Assembly (NCBI GenBank): GCA_018366195.1
Contig: JAGZIN010000005.1
Span: 57,055-121,054, forward strand
Direction: 5' to 3'
Origin: Butyricicoccus pullicaecorum
GTDB taxonomy: Bacteria > Bacillota > Clostridia > Oscillospirales > Butyricicoccaceae
DNA: 64,000 nucleotides
The notes beneath the pieces are model-generated. The model was not told where the DNA came from and did no database searches. It worked only from the letters and a program-made list of their open reading frames with translations. Position 1 is the stretch's first letter. Each line of letters begins with the position of its first letter. The translations under genes and the position numbers were made by a program. Below are positions 8,965 through 16,845 of the stretch, in pieces.

Positions 8965-10083
8965 TTAACCACGATAAAGCTGCTTGCGAATCGGCAACAC
9001 TTCCCAGCCAAGCTTTTCCATGATTTCAGAAACTTCCTTCGTTGCCTCACCGCTCCAGCCATAGGAGCCATAGGCAAGACCGACACGTCCCTTTGGCTTC
9101 AAGCCCTTCATGTAGGTCAAGAAGGCAGCCACAGTCGGCATCATTGTATTATTGAGCGTAGAAGCGCCAATGCAAATCGTCTTTGCTTCCACAATATCTC
9201 CCATAATTGCCGAATAATGCTCATCTCGCAGGCAGTGCACATGCACATGCTTGCCCTCTGCCTCAAATTCAGAACAGATGGTACGTGTCATTTCCTCGGT
9301 GGATCCCCACATGGAATCATAGACCATGACAACCTGATCGGGATTGGTTTCGTTTTTTGCCCATTTTGCATAGCATGCCGTCATTTCTGCAATATACTTG
9401 CGAATCATCACACCATGGGAAGGACAAATCAGCGTAATCTCCCATGCAGCTGCTGCCTTAAGCAGATTGCTAACCTGCATACCAAACGGCATTACAATGT
9501 TTCCATAATAGTCCATTGCCCGCTCAAAGAGACGTTCTTCCCCCAGCTCATCATCATAAGCCACCGGCGGACAAATATGCTGACCAAAAGCGTCATTGGA
9601 GAAAAGAATTTTTTCTTCTGTCAGATAGGTGAGCATGGAATCCGGCCAGTGCACCATGGGAGTGGGCAGAAACGCAAAATGATATGCTCCTGTTTGCAGA
9701 CTCTCTCCTGCTTTTACCAGATGACAGCTACCGTCCCAGCCATAGTAGGCCTTTAGTCCCTTTTGTGCTCCGGCGGTACAGTAAACCTCCAGATTCGGAC
9801 AACGCTTGAGAAGCGCCGGAAAAGAGCCGGAATGATCTGGCTCAATATGGTTCTGAATCAGGATATCCAAGGATTCCACCGGACAAATTTCTTCAATATT
9901 CTTGAAAAACTCCTCCGTAAAGGATTCCTTTACATTATCAATCAGAATCCGCTTGTCCCCATCTAAAACCAAATATGCGTTATAGGTTGCACCAAATGGT
10001 GTGGCGTATCCATGAAAAATACGAACCTCTGGGTCGCGTGCTCCAACTGCATAGATGTTGTCACGAATTTTAATCGCTGACAT
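8965..10083 (-). CDS. fprA: FprA-type diiron flavoprotein, copy 1
   Basis: A 372-aa A-type flavoprotein: N-terminal metallo-beta-lactamase-fold diiron domain (about 1-240) and C-terminal flavodoxin domain (about 250-372). The metal site residues show as HIEPDHSGS near 80-90, the His of MVHWPDSMLTYL, and the Asp of FSNDAFGQH; the FMN loop is YDSMWGSTEEM. Such enzymes reduce O2 to water or NO to N2O using NADH via rubredoxin or ferredoxin partners, protecting anaerobes. No rubredoxin domain is fused. The transcript ends at its own terminator, and a perfect palindrome overlaps its probable promoter (10114-10130). Confidence 0.93.
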   Translation of the reverse strand: MSAIKIRDNIYAVGARDPEVRIFHGYATPFGATYNAYLVLDGDKRILIDNVKESFTEEFFKNIEEICPVESLDILIQNHIEPDHSGSFPALLKRCPNLEVYCTAGAQKGLKAYYGWDGSCHLVKAGESLQTGAYHFAFLPTPMVHWPDSMLTYLTEEKILFSNDAFGQHICPPVAYDDELGEERLFERAMDYYGNIVMPFGMQVSNLLKAAAAWEITLICPSHGVMIRKYIAEMTACYAKWAKNETNPDQVVMVYDSMWGSTEEMTRTICSEFEAEGKHVHVHCLRDEHYSAIMGDIVEAKTICIGASTLNNTMMPTVAAFLTYMKGLKPKGRVGLAYGSYGWSGEATKEVSEIMEKLGWEVLPIRKQLYRG

Positions 10084-10113
10084 GAATTTCTCTCCTTTTT
10101 CTCATTCTATTCC

Positions 10114-10136
10114 ATTCTGTTTGACAGAATATCATA
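10114..10136 (-). promoter_or_regulatory. Candidate operator and -10 box of fprA copy 1
   Basis: ATTCTGT-TTG-ACAGAAT (10114-10130) is a perfect 7-bp inverted repeat. It directly follows a TATGAT -10-like hexamer (10131-10136, minus strand), so a protein bound there would cover the transcription start. No convincing -35 is seen, and the cognate regulator is unknown. Confidence 0.4.
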
Positions 10137-10194
10137 TTCCCGACGATTTGTCCGTTGTATTTCCAACACTTATTGCATAGTATGAGAATATTTA

Positions 10195-12942
10195 TCACTC
10201 AGCATCTTTTCCGCAGCATTTTTTGTACTTCAGACCACTGCCGCACGGACAAGGGTCATTGCGTCCCACCTTTTTTTCCACATGACGCGGCTCCTGCTTT
10301 GTCTCGCTGCCGTCATCGGCACCGATTGCACTGGTCTCATGTGCGACCTGCTCACGCTTGGGCTCTTCCTGGCGGCGCACCTGTGCAAGGAAAATCATGC
10401 GTACGGTATCCTCGCGAATAGAGTCTACCATTGCATCAAACATATCAAAGCCCTCGCGCTTATACTCGATAACGGGGTCATGCTGACCATAAGCACGCAG
10501 ACCAATGCCATTTCGCAGTTCGGTCATTGCATCAATATGCTCCATCCACTTGGAATCGACGTTACGCAGCAAAATCACGCGCTCCAGCTCACGCATAATC
10601 GAGGAGCCGACGGCTTCCTCCTTCTGCTTGTAAACCTTATGTGCCTGATCCTTGAGTTCGTTGATCAGACCCTCAGGCTGCAAATCATCTAACTCCTCAT
10701 CGGTAAAGACGCAATCCTCCGGATACAGGAAAATCCCCATAAAATGGCTGCGTACTGTGCCAATCATTTCCTGTGTCAAAATCTGATGCTCACCAACCAC
10801 AGAATGGACTGTATTTTCAATGGTTGTATCAATCATTGACAGGATATTGCTGCTGACATCTTCACCGGAAAGCACCTTCAAGCGCTGAGAATAAATCGTC
10901 TCACGCTGGGTGTTCATGACATCATCATACTCTAAGACATGCTTACGCACGGAGAAGTTACGTCCTTCCAGCTTCTTCTGTGCATTTTCAATGGCACCGG
11001 ACAGAATCTTTTGATCAATTGGCTCATCGTCTGCGATGCCCATGCTTTCCATCATATTTTGGATACGCTCCGGAACAAACAGACGCATGAGGTCGTCCTC
11101 CATTGAGATATAGAAGGAGGATTCTCCCGGGTCACCCTGACGTCCTGCACGGCCGCGCAGCTGGTTATCAATTCGGCGGGATTCATGACGTTCTGTACCC
11201 AGAATGTACAGACCGCCTGCGGCGCGAACGATTTCCGCATCTTTTTTTACCTGCTCGCCGTATTCGTCCAGCAGCTCCTTATAACGTGCACGTGCTGCCA
11301 GAATCTCCTCATTATCCGTGTCTGCATAGCCGGTTGCCTCTACAATCAACGCATCAGAATAGCCTTCCTTTTTGAGCGTTGCCACCGCCATCTGCTCATC
11401 ATTGCCGCCGAGCTTAATATCCGTACCACGACCTGCCATGTTGGTTGCAATGGTCACGGCGTAGGGCTTACCTGCCTGTGCAACGATTTCTGCTTCCTGC
11501 TCATGATACTTTGCATTGAGCACAGTATGCTTGATGCCGCTCTTTTTGAGCATTGCAGACAATTCCTCTGACTTCTCGATTGACACCGTGCCAACCAGAA
11601 TGGGCTGTCCCTTCTTATGACATTCCTCAATCCGCCGAATCGTCGCAATCATCTTGCCGCGTTCATTTTTATAAACGGAATCCGGATTATCCTTACGCAG
11701 AACCGGACGATTGGTTGGGATTTCGATGACGTCCAGCTTGTAAATCGAGCGGAATTCTTCCTCCTCGGTCAGCGCGGTACCTGTCATACCGGACAGCTTT
11801 CCATATAGACGGAAGAAATTCTGGAAGGTAATCGTGGCAAGTGTCTTGGACTCATTCTGAACCTTAACGCCTTCCTTTGCCTCGATTGCCTGATGCAAAC
11901 CTTCATTGTAGCGGCGGCCAAACATCAAACGTCCGGTAAATTCATCTACAATAATGATTTCGCCCTCTCGCACCACGTAATCCACATCGCGCTGCATCAC
12001 GCCGTACGCCTTGATTGCCTGATTGATATGGTGCATGAGTGTGGTGTTTTCGGGGTCAGATAGGTTGTCTACATGAAAATATGCTTCTGCACGCTCCTGT
12101 CCCTTCGGAGTCAGGGTTGCAGTACGCGCCTTTTCGTCAACGATATAATCTGCCTCGATATCGTCCTGTTCTTCCTTGGCATCGACTTCCTTGACACGCA
12201 GGACACGCAAGGTCTTTGCAAAGCGGTCTGCCAGCTGATACATCGCAGTAGACTCCTCGCCCTGACCGGAAATAATCAGCGGTGTACGTGCCTCATCAAT
12301 CAAAATTGAATCGACCTCATCGACGATTGCAAAGGCATGGCCGCGCTGCACACGCTGATTCATATAAATTGCCATGTTGTCACGCAGATAGTCGAAGCCA
12401 AACTCGTTGTTGGTTCCGTAGGTGATATCCGCCTGATACATTGCCTGACGGTCCTGCGGCTGTACTGCATGAATGACAAGACCTGTGGACAGTCCCAAAT
12501 AACGATAAACCTTGCCCATCCATTCTGAGTCGCGCTTTGCCAGATAGTCGTTCACCGTTACAATGTGCACACCCTTGCCCGTCAGTGCATTGAGATATGC
12601 CGGCAAAGTTGCCATCAGTGTTTTACCTTCACCAGTTTTCATTTCCGCGATACGCCCCTGATGCAGAACGATGCCGCCGATAATCTGCACGCGATAGTGG
12701 CGCATACCGAGCACACGGTCAGCCGCCTCACGCATGGTTGCAAATGCCTCTGGCAGAAGCTTGTCGAGACTTTCTCCGTTGTGGTATCTCTCCTTAAACT
12801 CTGCGGTTTTGCCGCGGAGCTGCTCCTCCGAAAGCGCACGATACTCATCTTCCAGCGCCATGACCTGATCCGCAATGGGATAAATCTTTTTCAGCTCATG
12901 GCTTGAGTGGGTACCGAAAATTTTTTCAAGTAATCCTGCCAT
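10195..12942 (-). CDS. secA: Preprotein translocase ATPase SecA
   Basis: A 915-aa motor ATPase that pushes precursor proteins through SecYEG. Visible: Walker A GEGKT (about residue 104), the preprotein-binding region, DEVDSILIDEARTPLIISG, the helicase-like motifs NMAGRGTDIKLGG and QLRGRAGRQGDPG, and the C-terminal zinc finger CPCGSGLKYKKCCG that binds SecB or ribosomes. The length is normal for a single-copy housekeeping SecA, and no accessory SecA2 feature is seen. It lies upstream of fprA on the same strand with an intergenic gap of about 110 bp. Confidence 0.98.
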   Translation of the reverse strand: MAGLLEKIFGTHSSHELKKIYPIADQVMALEDEYRALSEEQLRGKTAEFKERYHNGESLDKLLPEAFATMREAADRVLGMRHYRVQIIGGIVLHQGRIAEMKTGEGKTLMATLPAYLNALTGKGVHIVTVNDYLAKRDSEWMGKVYRYLGLSTGLVIHAVQPQDRQAMYQADITYGTNNEFGFDYLRDNMAIYMNQRVQRGHAFAIVDEVDSILIDEARTPLIISGQGEESTAMYQLADRFAKTLRVLRVKEVDAKEEQDDIEADYIVDEKARTATLTPKGQERAEAYFHVDNLSDPENTTLMHHINQAIKAYGVMQRDVDYVVREGEIIIVDEFTGRLMFGRRYNEGLHQAIEAKEGVKVQNESKTLATITFQNFFRLYGKLSGMTGTALTEEEEFRSIYKLDVIEIPTNRPVLRKDNPDSVYKNERGKMIATIRRIEECHKKGQPILVGTVSIEKSEELSAMLKKSGIKHTVLNAKYHEQEAEIVAQAGKPYAVTIATNMAGRGTDIKLGGNDEQMAVATLKKEGYSDALIVEATGYADTDNEEILAARARYKELLDEYGEQVKKDAEIVRAAGGLYILGTERHESRRIDNQLRGRAGRQGDPGESSFYISMEDDLMRLFVPERIQNMMESMGIADDEPIDQKILSGAIENAQKKLEGRNFSVRKHVLEYDDVMNTQRETIYSQRLKVLSGEDVSSNILSMIDTTIENTVHSVVGEHQILTQEMIGTVRSHFMGIFLYPEDCVFTDEELDDLQPEGLINELKDQAHKVYKQKEEAVGSSIMRELERVILLRNVDSKWMEHIDAMTELRNGIGLRAYGQHDPVIEYKREGFDMFDAMVDSIREDTVRMIFLAQVRRQEEPKREQVAHETSAIGADDGSETKQEPRHVEKKVGRNDPCPCGSGLKYKKCCGKDAE

Positions 12943-12991
12943 AGTTCTAAAAGCCTTCCTTTATTCTTTGCCGCACACAGGCGGTGTAGTC

Positions 12992-13210
12992 ATCATTGAC
13001 ACTCCCCATGCCGAAAGGCAGGGGATTCTCAGTTCAACGACTTGTTGCCTGCACTTGTGAGGTCTTACATCGTCTCCCTGAGCGTATTGGTTTGGGCGTG
13101 TCCCGCCCTACCATAGAAATGGGGTCTTTGATATGTGGCTGATATCCCCACAACGAAAGTAAGGGGTATTCCGCCACTTGTGATAAAACATGCCATTGAT
13201 TATTATACCA
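12992..13210 (-). mobile_element. IS200/IS605-family right-end relic with omega-RNA-like sequence
   Basis: Read on the minus strand, this stretch ends in GAATCCCC-TGCC-TTTC-GGCA-TGGGGAGTGTCAA. That terminal hairpin (cccc 13004-13007, gggg 13021-13024, inner gcc/ggc) is the form found at the right end of IS605/IS1341-type elements. The preceding 180 bases (GGTAGGGCGGGACACGCCC, GGGAGACGATGTAAGACC) resemble the structured RNA region found at the 3' end of tnpB genes. No tnpB or tnpA coding sequence of normal length remains, only a 90-codon open frame with no clear homology. I judge it an element remnant from pattern memory, not alignment. Confidence 0.5.
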
Positions 13211-13370
13211 TAGTATCCTGCTGTCTGAAAAGTCAGAACCTTTTATTTTATTGAGATTGCAGAATAGAAAAAAGTGGAATCCCTGCCATATCCCTGTGCT
13301 TTGCATCGCAGGTGCAGCATTTTCTAGTGCATATTATCCTAATTCTTAACCTTTCATCTGCAAAAAGTGA

Positions 13371-13402
13371 GGTATAATAGTCGTTATTGCAACTATTATA
13401 CC
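13371..13402 (-). terminator. Possible terminator of the cation exchanger gene
   Basis: GGTATAATAGT (13371-13381) and ACTATTATACC (13392-13402) form a perfect 11-bp stem; on the minus strand CACTTTTTG follows. The stem is AT-rich and also contains a TATAAT on each strand, so a promoter role is an alternative. Confidence 0.45.
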
Positions 13403-13447
13403 ACACAACAGCCTATCCCAAAAGAATATTTTGTAAATTTAATGGAT

Positions 13448-14380
13448 TTAGCGAACAATCAAATAGCCTGTATATGCCACATAGAGGCACACCATGAGTC
13501 CGCCTGTCATACGAGACAGGGTGCCCCGTCTTGCCGCAAACCAGAATACCACAGAAACAATGGTCAGCAGCGCTGCATCTACCATTGCAGTTGGTGCAAC
13601 CGTAATTGGATTGAGGAAGGCAGAAATGCCCAGAATACACAAAATATTAAACAGATTTGAGCCAATGACATTGCCCATTGCAATTTCATTCTCTCCGCGC
13701 CGTGCTGCGACGATTGAGGTCACAAGCTCGGGCAGCGATGTACCAACCGCAACAATGGTCAATCCAATCAGGCTTTCACTCAAACCGAATGCACGTGCCA
13801 GCCCCGTTGCACCGCGCACCGCAAATTCACCGCCAGCCACAATGCAGCCGATTCCAACAACGATTAGGGCAGTCAGCACCCAGCCGGAACGATGCTCCTC
13901 CGCTGTCCCCTCTGTGCCTGCCCCCGTCTTTGCACCACGCAGCTGCAAGGTAAGCATCAATCCAAACAGCACCAGCAAAACCACGGCTTCCATGCGCGTA
14001 ATGTTATGATTCAGCATTAACATTCCTGTCAGCAGCAAAGCGGCAACGGTCGAGCAGGGCCAATCTCGTTTGAGCAATGTACGGTCTGCTACAAGTGGAC
14101 ACAAAACCGCACTGCCGCCGGCGACGACCAGTAAATTAAACAGATTCGAACCAATCACATTGCCCACCGCAATTTCATTGGCTCCACGCAAAGCTGCTGT
14201 AACACTGACAGCAAGCTCGGGCGCTGAAGTGCCAAACGCTACAATCGTCAGACCAATGACCAAGGGTGGGATTCCCAGCCTGCGCGCCAGCCCCGATGCA
14301 CCCGAAACAAACCAATCTGCCCCCTTAACCAGCAGCAGAAAGCCTCCCAGAATACAGATGATAGATAGCATTGGTGACAT
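13448..14380 (-). CDS. CaCA-family Na+(or H+)/cation exchanger, YrbG type, probable Mn2+/Ca2+ exporter
   Basis: A 310-aa membrane antiporter with about ten helices built from two inverted repeats. The alpha repeats are plain: GTSAPELAVSVTAALRG...AVGNVIGSNLFN and GTSLPELVTSIVAARRG...AMGNVIGSNLFN. The family exchanges Ca2+ or other divalent ions for Na+ or H+. The gene is preceded by a yybP-ykoY riboswitch, an RNA that senses Mn2+, so export of Mn2+ (perhaps with Ca2+) is the best inference. The start at MSPMLSI has an AAGGAG ribosome site; the upstream in-frame extension lies inside the riboswitch and is rejected. Confidence 0.92.
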   Translation of the reverse strand: MSPMLSIICILGGFLLLVKGADWFVSGASGLARRLGIPPLVIGLTIVAFGTSAPELAVSVTAALRGANEIAVGNVIGSNLFNLLVVAGGSAVLCPLVADRTLLKRDWPCSTVAALLLTGMLMLNHNITRMEAVVLLVLFGLMLTLQLRGAKTGAGTEGTAEEHRSGWVLTALIVVGIGCIVAGGEFAVRGATGLARAFGLSESLIGLTIVAVGTSLPELVTSIVAARRGENEIAMGNVIGSNLFNILCILGISAFLNPITVAPTAMVDAALLTIVSVVFWFAARRGTLSRMTGGLMVCLYVAYTGYLIVR

Positions 14381-14403
14381 AAAAAAACGCTCCTTTCCGA
14401 TTC

Positions 14404-14550
14404 GTGCAACAAAAAGACCTTTATTGCACGACAAACCCAATAAATGCAATAAAAGTCTCGCTGCTTCCGAAGCGGTCCGGACCGAAAAATGAGGTCGTAT
14501 TGACGGACAACACTTCACGCCTTCGCGTGAGCTACTCCCTTTTATGTGAA
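14404..14550 (-). ncRNA. yybP-ykoY (Mn2+) riboswitch with expression platform
   Basis: Minus-strand leader with the family landmarks in order: GGGAGTAGC (14531-14539), a GCGTGA/TCACGC-type helix, CCGTCAATACGACC, a variable hairpin GGTCCGGACC, and the closing CAGCGAGACTTTT (near 14451-14464). Just downstream, AGACTTTTATTGCA can pair with TGCAATAAAGGTCT, followed by TTTTT (about 14413-14464). That makes a 14-bp terminator that uses the aptamer's 3' strand. This is the usual ON-switch layout: Mn2+ binding holds the aptamer and blocks the terminator. The leader starts from the promoter at 14555-14583 and feeds the exchanger gene. Confidence 0.88.
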
Positions 14551-14554
14551 TTCC

Positions 14555-14583
14555 ATGATAAACGCTTTGCAGGCAATTGTCAA
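14555..14583 (-). promoter_or_regulatory. Promoter of the riboswitch-controlled exchanger
   Basis: Minus strand TTGACA (14578-14583), 17-bp spacer, TATCAT (14555-14560); the predicted start is a few bases before the GGGAGTAGC aptamer landmark. Confidence 0.75.
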
Positions 14584-14601
14584 GTGTCTGTGCGAAAATT
14601 C

Positions 14602-14631
14602 TTTACAGCCGCCCCTTTTATATATTATAAT
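14602..14631 (+). promoter_or_regulatory. Promoter of prfB
   Basis: TTTACA (14602-14607), 18-bp spacer, TATAAT (14626-14631), about 38 bp before the prfB ATG. It is back-to-back with the exchanger promoter. Confidence 0.65.
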
Positions 14632-14668
14632 AGAAGATAATCTAAAATCTCATAAAGGAGCATAGAAC

Positions 14669-15796
14669 ATGCTGCAATTTGAAGAATATAAAGTAAAACT
14701 GCACAACCTTGAACCAGCCATCGAAGAACTGCGCGGAAATCTGGGTCTGGAGCAGGCGCGCCGCGAGGTTGATGAACTGGAAATGAAGTCCTCTCAGCCC
14801 GGCTTTTGGGACGATCCGGAATCTTCCCAAAAGGTCGTATCCCGTATGGGCGCACTCAAGGGAAAAATCGAGACCTTTAATCAGATGTATGCACAGTGGG
14901 AGGATCTCATTACACTTTGCGAGCTCGCAATTGAGTCAGATGACGAATCCATGCTGGAGGAGCTTGAAACGGGCTATGCCGAACTGGAAGAAAGCATGAA
15001 CCGTCAAAAGCTGCAAACACTGCTGACCGGCGAGTACGATAAGAATAACGCACTGGTTTCCTTCCACGCAGGTGCCGGCGGAACCGAAGCACAGGACTGG
15101 TGTTCTATGCTCTACCGTATGTATACCCGATGGGCAGAGCGTCATGGCTTCACCTATAAAATCATGGACTATCAGGACGGCGAAGAAGCGGGTCTCAAAT
15201 CCGCGGATATCCTGATTGAAGGCGAAAATGCTTATGGCTATCTCAAGGGCGAATCCGGTGTACATCGTCTTGTCCGTATTTCTCCATTCGATTCCTCTGG
15301 ACGCCGTCATACCTCCTTTTCTGCAATCGAAGTCATTCCGGAAATTGACGATGATTCTCAAGATGTTGAAATCAATCCAGCAGATATCGAAATGCAAGTG
15401 TTCCGTTCCTCCGGCGCAGGCGGTCAGCACATCAACAAGACCTCCTCGGCGGTTCGTCTGATTCACAAGCCGACAGGCATCGTCGTTGCCTGCCAGACTG
15501 AGCGCTCTCAGTTCCAAAACAAGGACAACTGTATGAAAATGCTGCGTTCCAAGCTGGTTGAAATCAAGGAGCGTGAGCATCTGGATAAAATTTCGGATAT
15601 CAAGGGCGATCAGAAAAAAATTGAATGGGGCAGCCAAATTCGCTCCTATGTCTTTATGCCCTATACACTGGCAAAGGATACCCGTACCGCTTATGAATCC
15701 GCAAACATCAACGCCGTCATGGACGGCGATATTGACGGCTTCATCAATGCGTATTTGACCGCAGCAGCAACCGGAAACTGGGCAAGCAAGGTCTAA
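14669..15796 (+). CDS. prfB: Peptide chain release factor 2, frameshift-free form
   Basis: A 375-aa class I release factor that ends translation at UGA and UAA. The tripeptide anticodon SPF is in RLVRISPFDSSGRRH, and the catalytic GGQ loop is RSSGAGGQHINKTSSAVRL. In most bacteria prfB has an in-frame UGA near codon 26 and needs a +1 frameshift. Here the frame runs unbroken through that region (EELRGNLGLEQARREV), so autoregulation by frameshifting is absent. An AAAGGAG ribosome site precedes the ATG. Confidence 0.97.
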   Translation: MLQFEEYKVKLHNLEPAIEELRGNLGLEQARREVDELEMKSSQPGFWDDPESSQKVVSRMGALKGKIETFNQMYAQWEDLITLCELAIESDDESMLEELETGYAELEESMNRQKLQTLLTGEYDKNNALVSFHAGAGGTEAQDWCSMLYRMYTRWAERHGFTYKIMDYQDGEEAGLKSADILIEGENAYGYLKGESGVHRLVRISPFDSSGRRHTSFSAIEVIPEIDDDSQDVEINPADIEMQVFRSSGAGGQHINKTSSAVRLIHKPTGIVVACQTERSQFQNKDNCMKMLRSKLVEIKEREHLDKISDIKGDQKKIEWGSQIRSYVFMPYTLAKDTRTAYESANINAVMDGDIDGFINAYLTAAATGNWASKV

Positions 15797-15902
15797 TCGC
15801 AGGGTGCTGTGCCTTGAAGTGAAGCCCCCATCTCACAAACAAAAGGACAAATTGCTTTTTGACATCTATGTTCTTCCATTTTTTCAAACCGGAACATAAT
15901 TT

Positions 15903-15938
15903 CCCTCCCTCTGTGCATACTGTGCATGGAGGGTTTTC
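15903..15938 (+). terminator. Terminator of prfB overlapping the next ribosome site
   Basis: CCCTCC (15903-15908) pairs with GGAGGG (15928-15933) around an inner TGCA/TGCA pair, then TTTTCTT follows. The GGAGGG strand also lies 8 nt before the next ATG, so the hairpin may both end prfB transcripts and hide the ribosome site of the TSUP half gene. Confidence 0.5.
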
Positions 15939-15941
15939 TTT

Positions 15942-16301
15942 ATGTCTAAAAAATATCGGTTTCTTTGTACAGGGGCACTTGCAGGACTGACCAATGGTCT
16001 CTTCGGGGCAGGCGGCGGACTCTTTCTTGTCCCTCTGCTCACCCGCTGGTGCGGTCTTTCTGAGCGGAACGCGTTTGCAACATCGGTTGCAATCATTTTT
16101 CCTTTGTCTATCATTTCTGTGATTCTCTATTATCAGAATGGTGCACTTCCCATCTCGCAGACCATTCCCTATCTGATTGGCGGTGCAATCGGCGGGCTGA
16201 TTGCTGGACATATTTTCAAAAACATGAAAATGCTGTGGCTGAGGCGCGCATTTGGCTTACTCATTCTCTACGGAGGGATTCGGGCGGTGCTATTACTATG
16301 A
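15942..16301 (+). CDS. TSUP family half-transporter, subunit A
   Basis: A 119-aa protein with four predicted helices, about half the length of a normal TSUP (TauE/SafE) transporter. It opens with GALAGLTNGLFGAGGGLFLV, the family's glycine-rich signature, followed by helices NAFATSVAIIFPLSIISVI, YLIGGAIGGLIAG and RAFGLLILYGGIRAVLLL. Its stop codon overlaps the start of subunit B by ATGA, so the two are translationally coupled. The likely product is a heterodimer of two four-helix halves. Start at ATG 15942 after GGAGGG. Confidence 0.8.
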   Translation: MSKKYRFLCTGALAGLTNGLFGAGGGLFLVPLLTRWCGLSERNAFATSVAIIFPLSIISVILYYQNGALPISQTIPYLIGGAIGGLIAGHIFKNMKMLWLRRAFGLLILYGGIRAVLLL

Positions 16302-16657
16302 TATCTTTTTTCTTTGCAGTCCTGATTGGCTTATTGACCGGTATCCTGTCCGGTTTCGGAATTGGGGGTGGCTCTCTGCTCATGCTCTGGCTCACCTGTG
16401 TCATGGATATCGCACAACGTCAAGCCGCTGGCATGAATCTGATGTATTTTCTGGCATGCGCTCCCCCTGCACTGTTCAGCCACTGGAAAAACAGACTCAT
16501 TGACAACGATGCCGTCAAGCTTTGTATCCTTTCCGGTATTCCGCTTTCTATCCTCGGCTGTTATCTGGCAGCGCACTTGGATTTATCCCTCATTCGCCGT
16601 GGGTTTGGCGTTCTTTTGCTTTGGATTGGTTTGCGTGAACTGTTTACCAAAAAGTAA
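16298..16657 (+). CDS. TSUP family half-transporter, subunit B
   Basis: A 119-aa partner of the preceding gene, also with four helices. It carries its own copy of the signature, IGLLTGILSGFGIGGGSLLM, then AAGMNLMYFLACAPPALF, VKLCILSGIPLSILGCYLAA and RRGFGVLLLWIGLREL. The ATG sits in the ATGA overlap; the longer in-frame extension would run far into subunit A and is rejected. Equal lengths and two independent N-terminal signatures argue that this is an unfused ancestral-type arrangement and not a frameshifted single gene. The substrate is unknown. Confidence 0.8.
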   Translation: MISFFFAVLIGLLTGILSGFGIGGGSLLMLWLTCVMDIAQRQAAGMNLMYFLACAPPALFSHWKNRLIDNDAVKLCILSGIPLSILGCYLAAHLDLSLIRRGFGVLLLWIGLRELFTKK

Positions 16658-16781
16658 GCGCATACTTTCCTGCTGGTTTCAGCCTGCACGAAATCAATGA
16701 ACCGTTAAATCCCCCTCACCAATCCTGCACAGCTCTCGTTTTTATGGGTGCATGGGTGAAAATGTCTTCGCTCCAGCCAGA

Positions 16782-16814
16782 AAAGGGCATGACTTCTATT
16801 TCGTCATGCCCTTT
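16782..16814. terminator. Bidirectional terminator between TSUP pair and lyase
   Basis: AAAGGGCATGAC and GTCATGCCCTTT form a perfect 12-bp stem with a 9-nt loop; T-rich sequence follows on both strands. It can serve the minus-strand lyase and the plus-strand TSUP pair. Confidence 0.8.
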
Positions 16815-16845
16815 CTCCATCTTTTTCAATCGTCTTGCTTCGTGC

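Larger units (their letters stand above)
12943..13447. other. 505-bp gene-free stretch holding an IS605-like relic and a hairpin
   Basis: No supported coding sequence. It contains the secA leader, the IS200/IS605-like right-end relic (12992-13210) and an AT-rich inverted repeat downstream of the cation exchanger (13371-13402). Confidence 0.6.

Noticed and set aside
13034..13306. 90-codon minus-strand frame in the IS605-like relic
   Set aside because: No recognised protein features; overlaps the structured right-end region, so it is more likely non-coding.
14404..14518. In-frame N-terminal extension of the cation exchanger
   Set aside because: It lies in the yybP-ykoY riboswitch; the ribosome site and family start both point to 14380.
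16298..16301. Frameshift error joining the two TSUP halves
   Set aside because: Each half has its own N-terminal signature and full four-helix set, so a simple sequencing error in one gene does not explain them.
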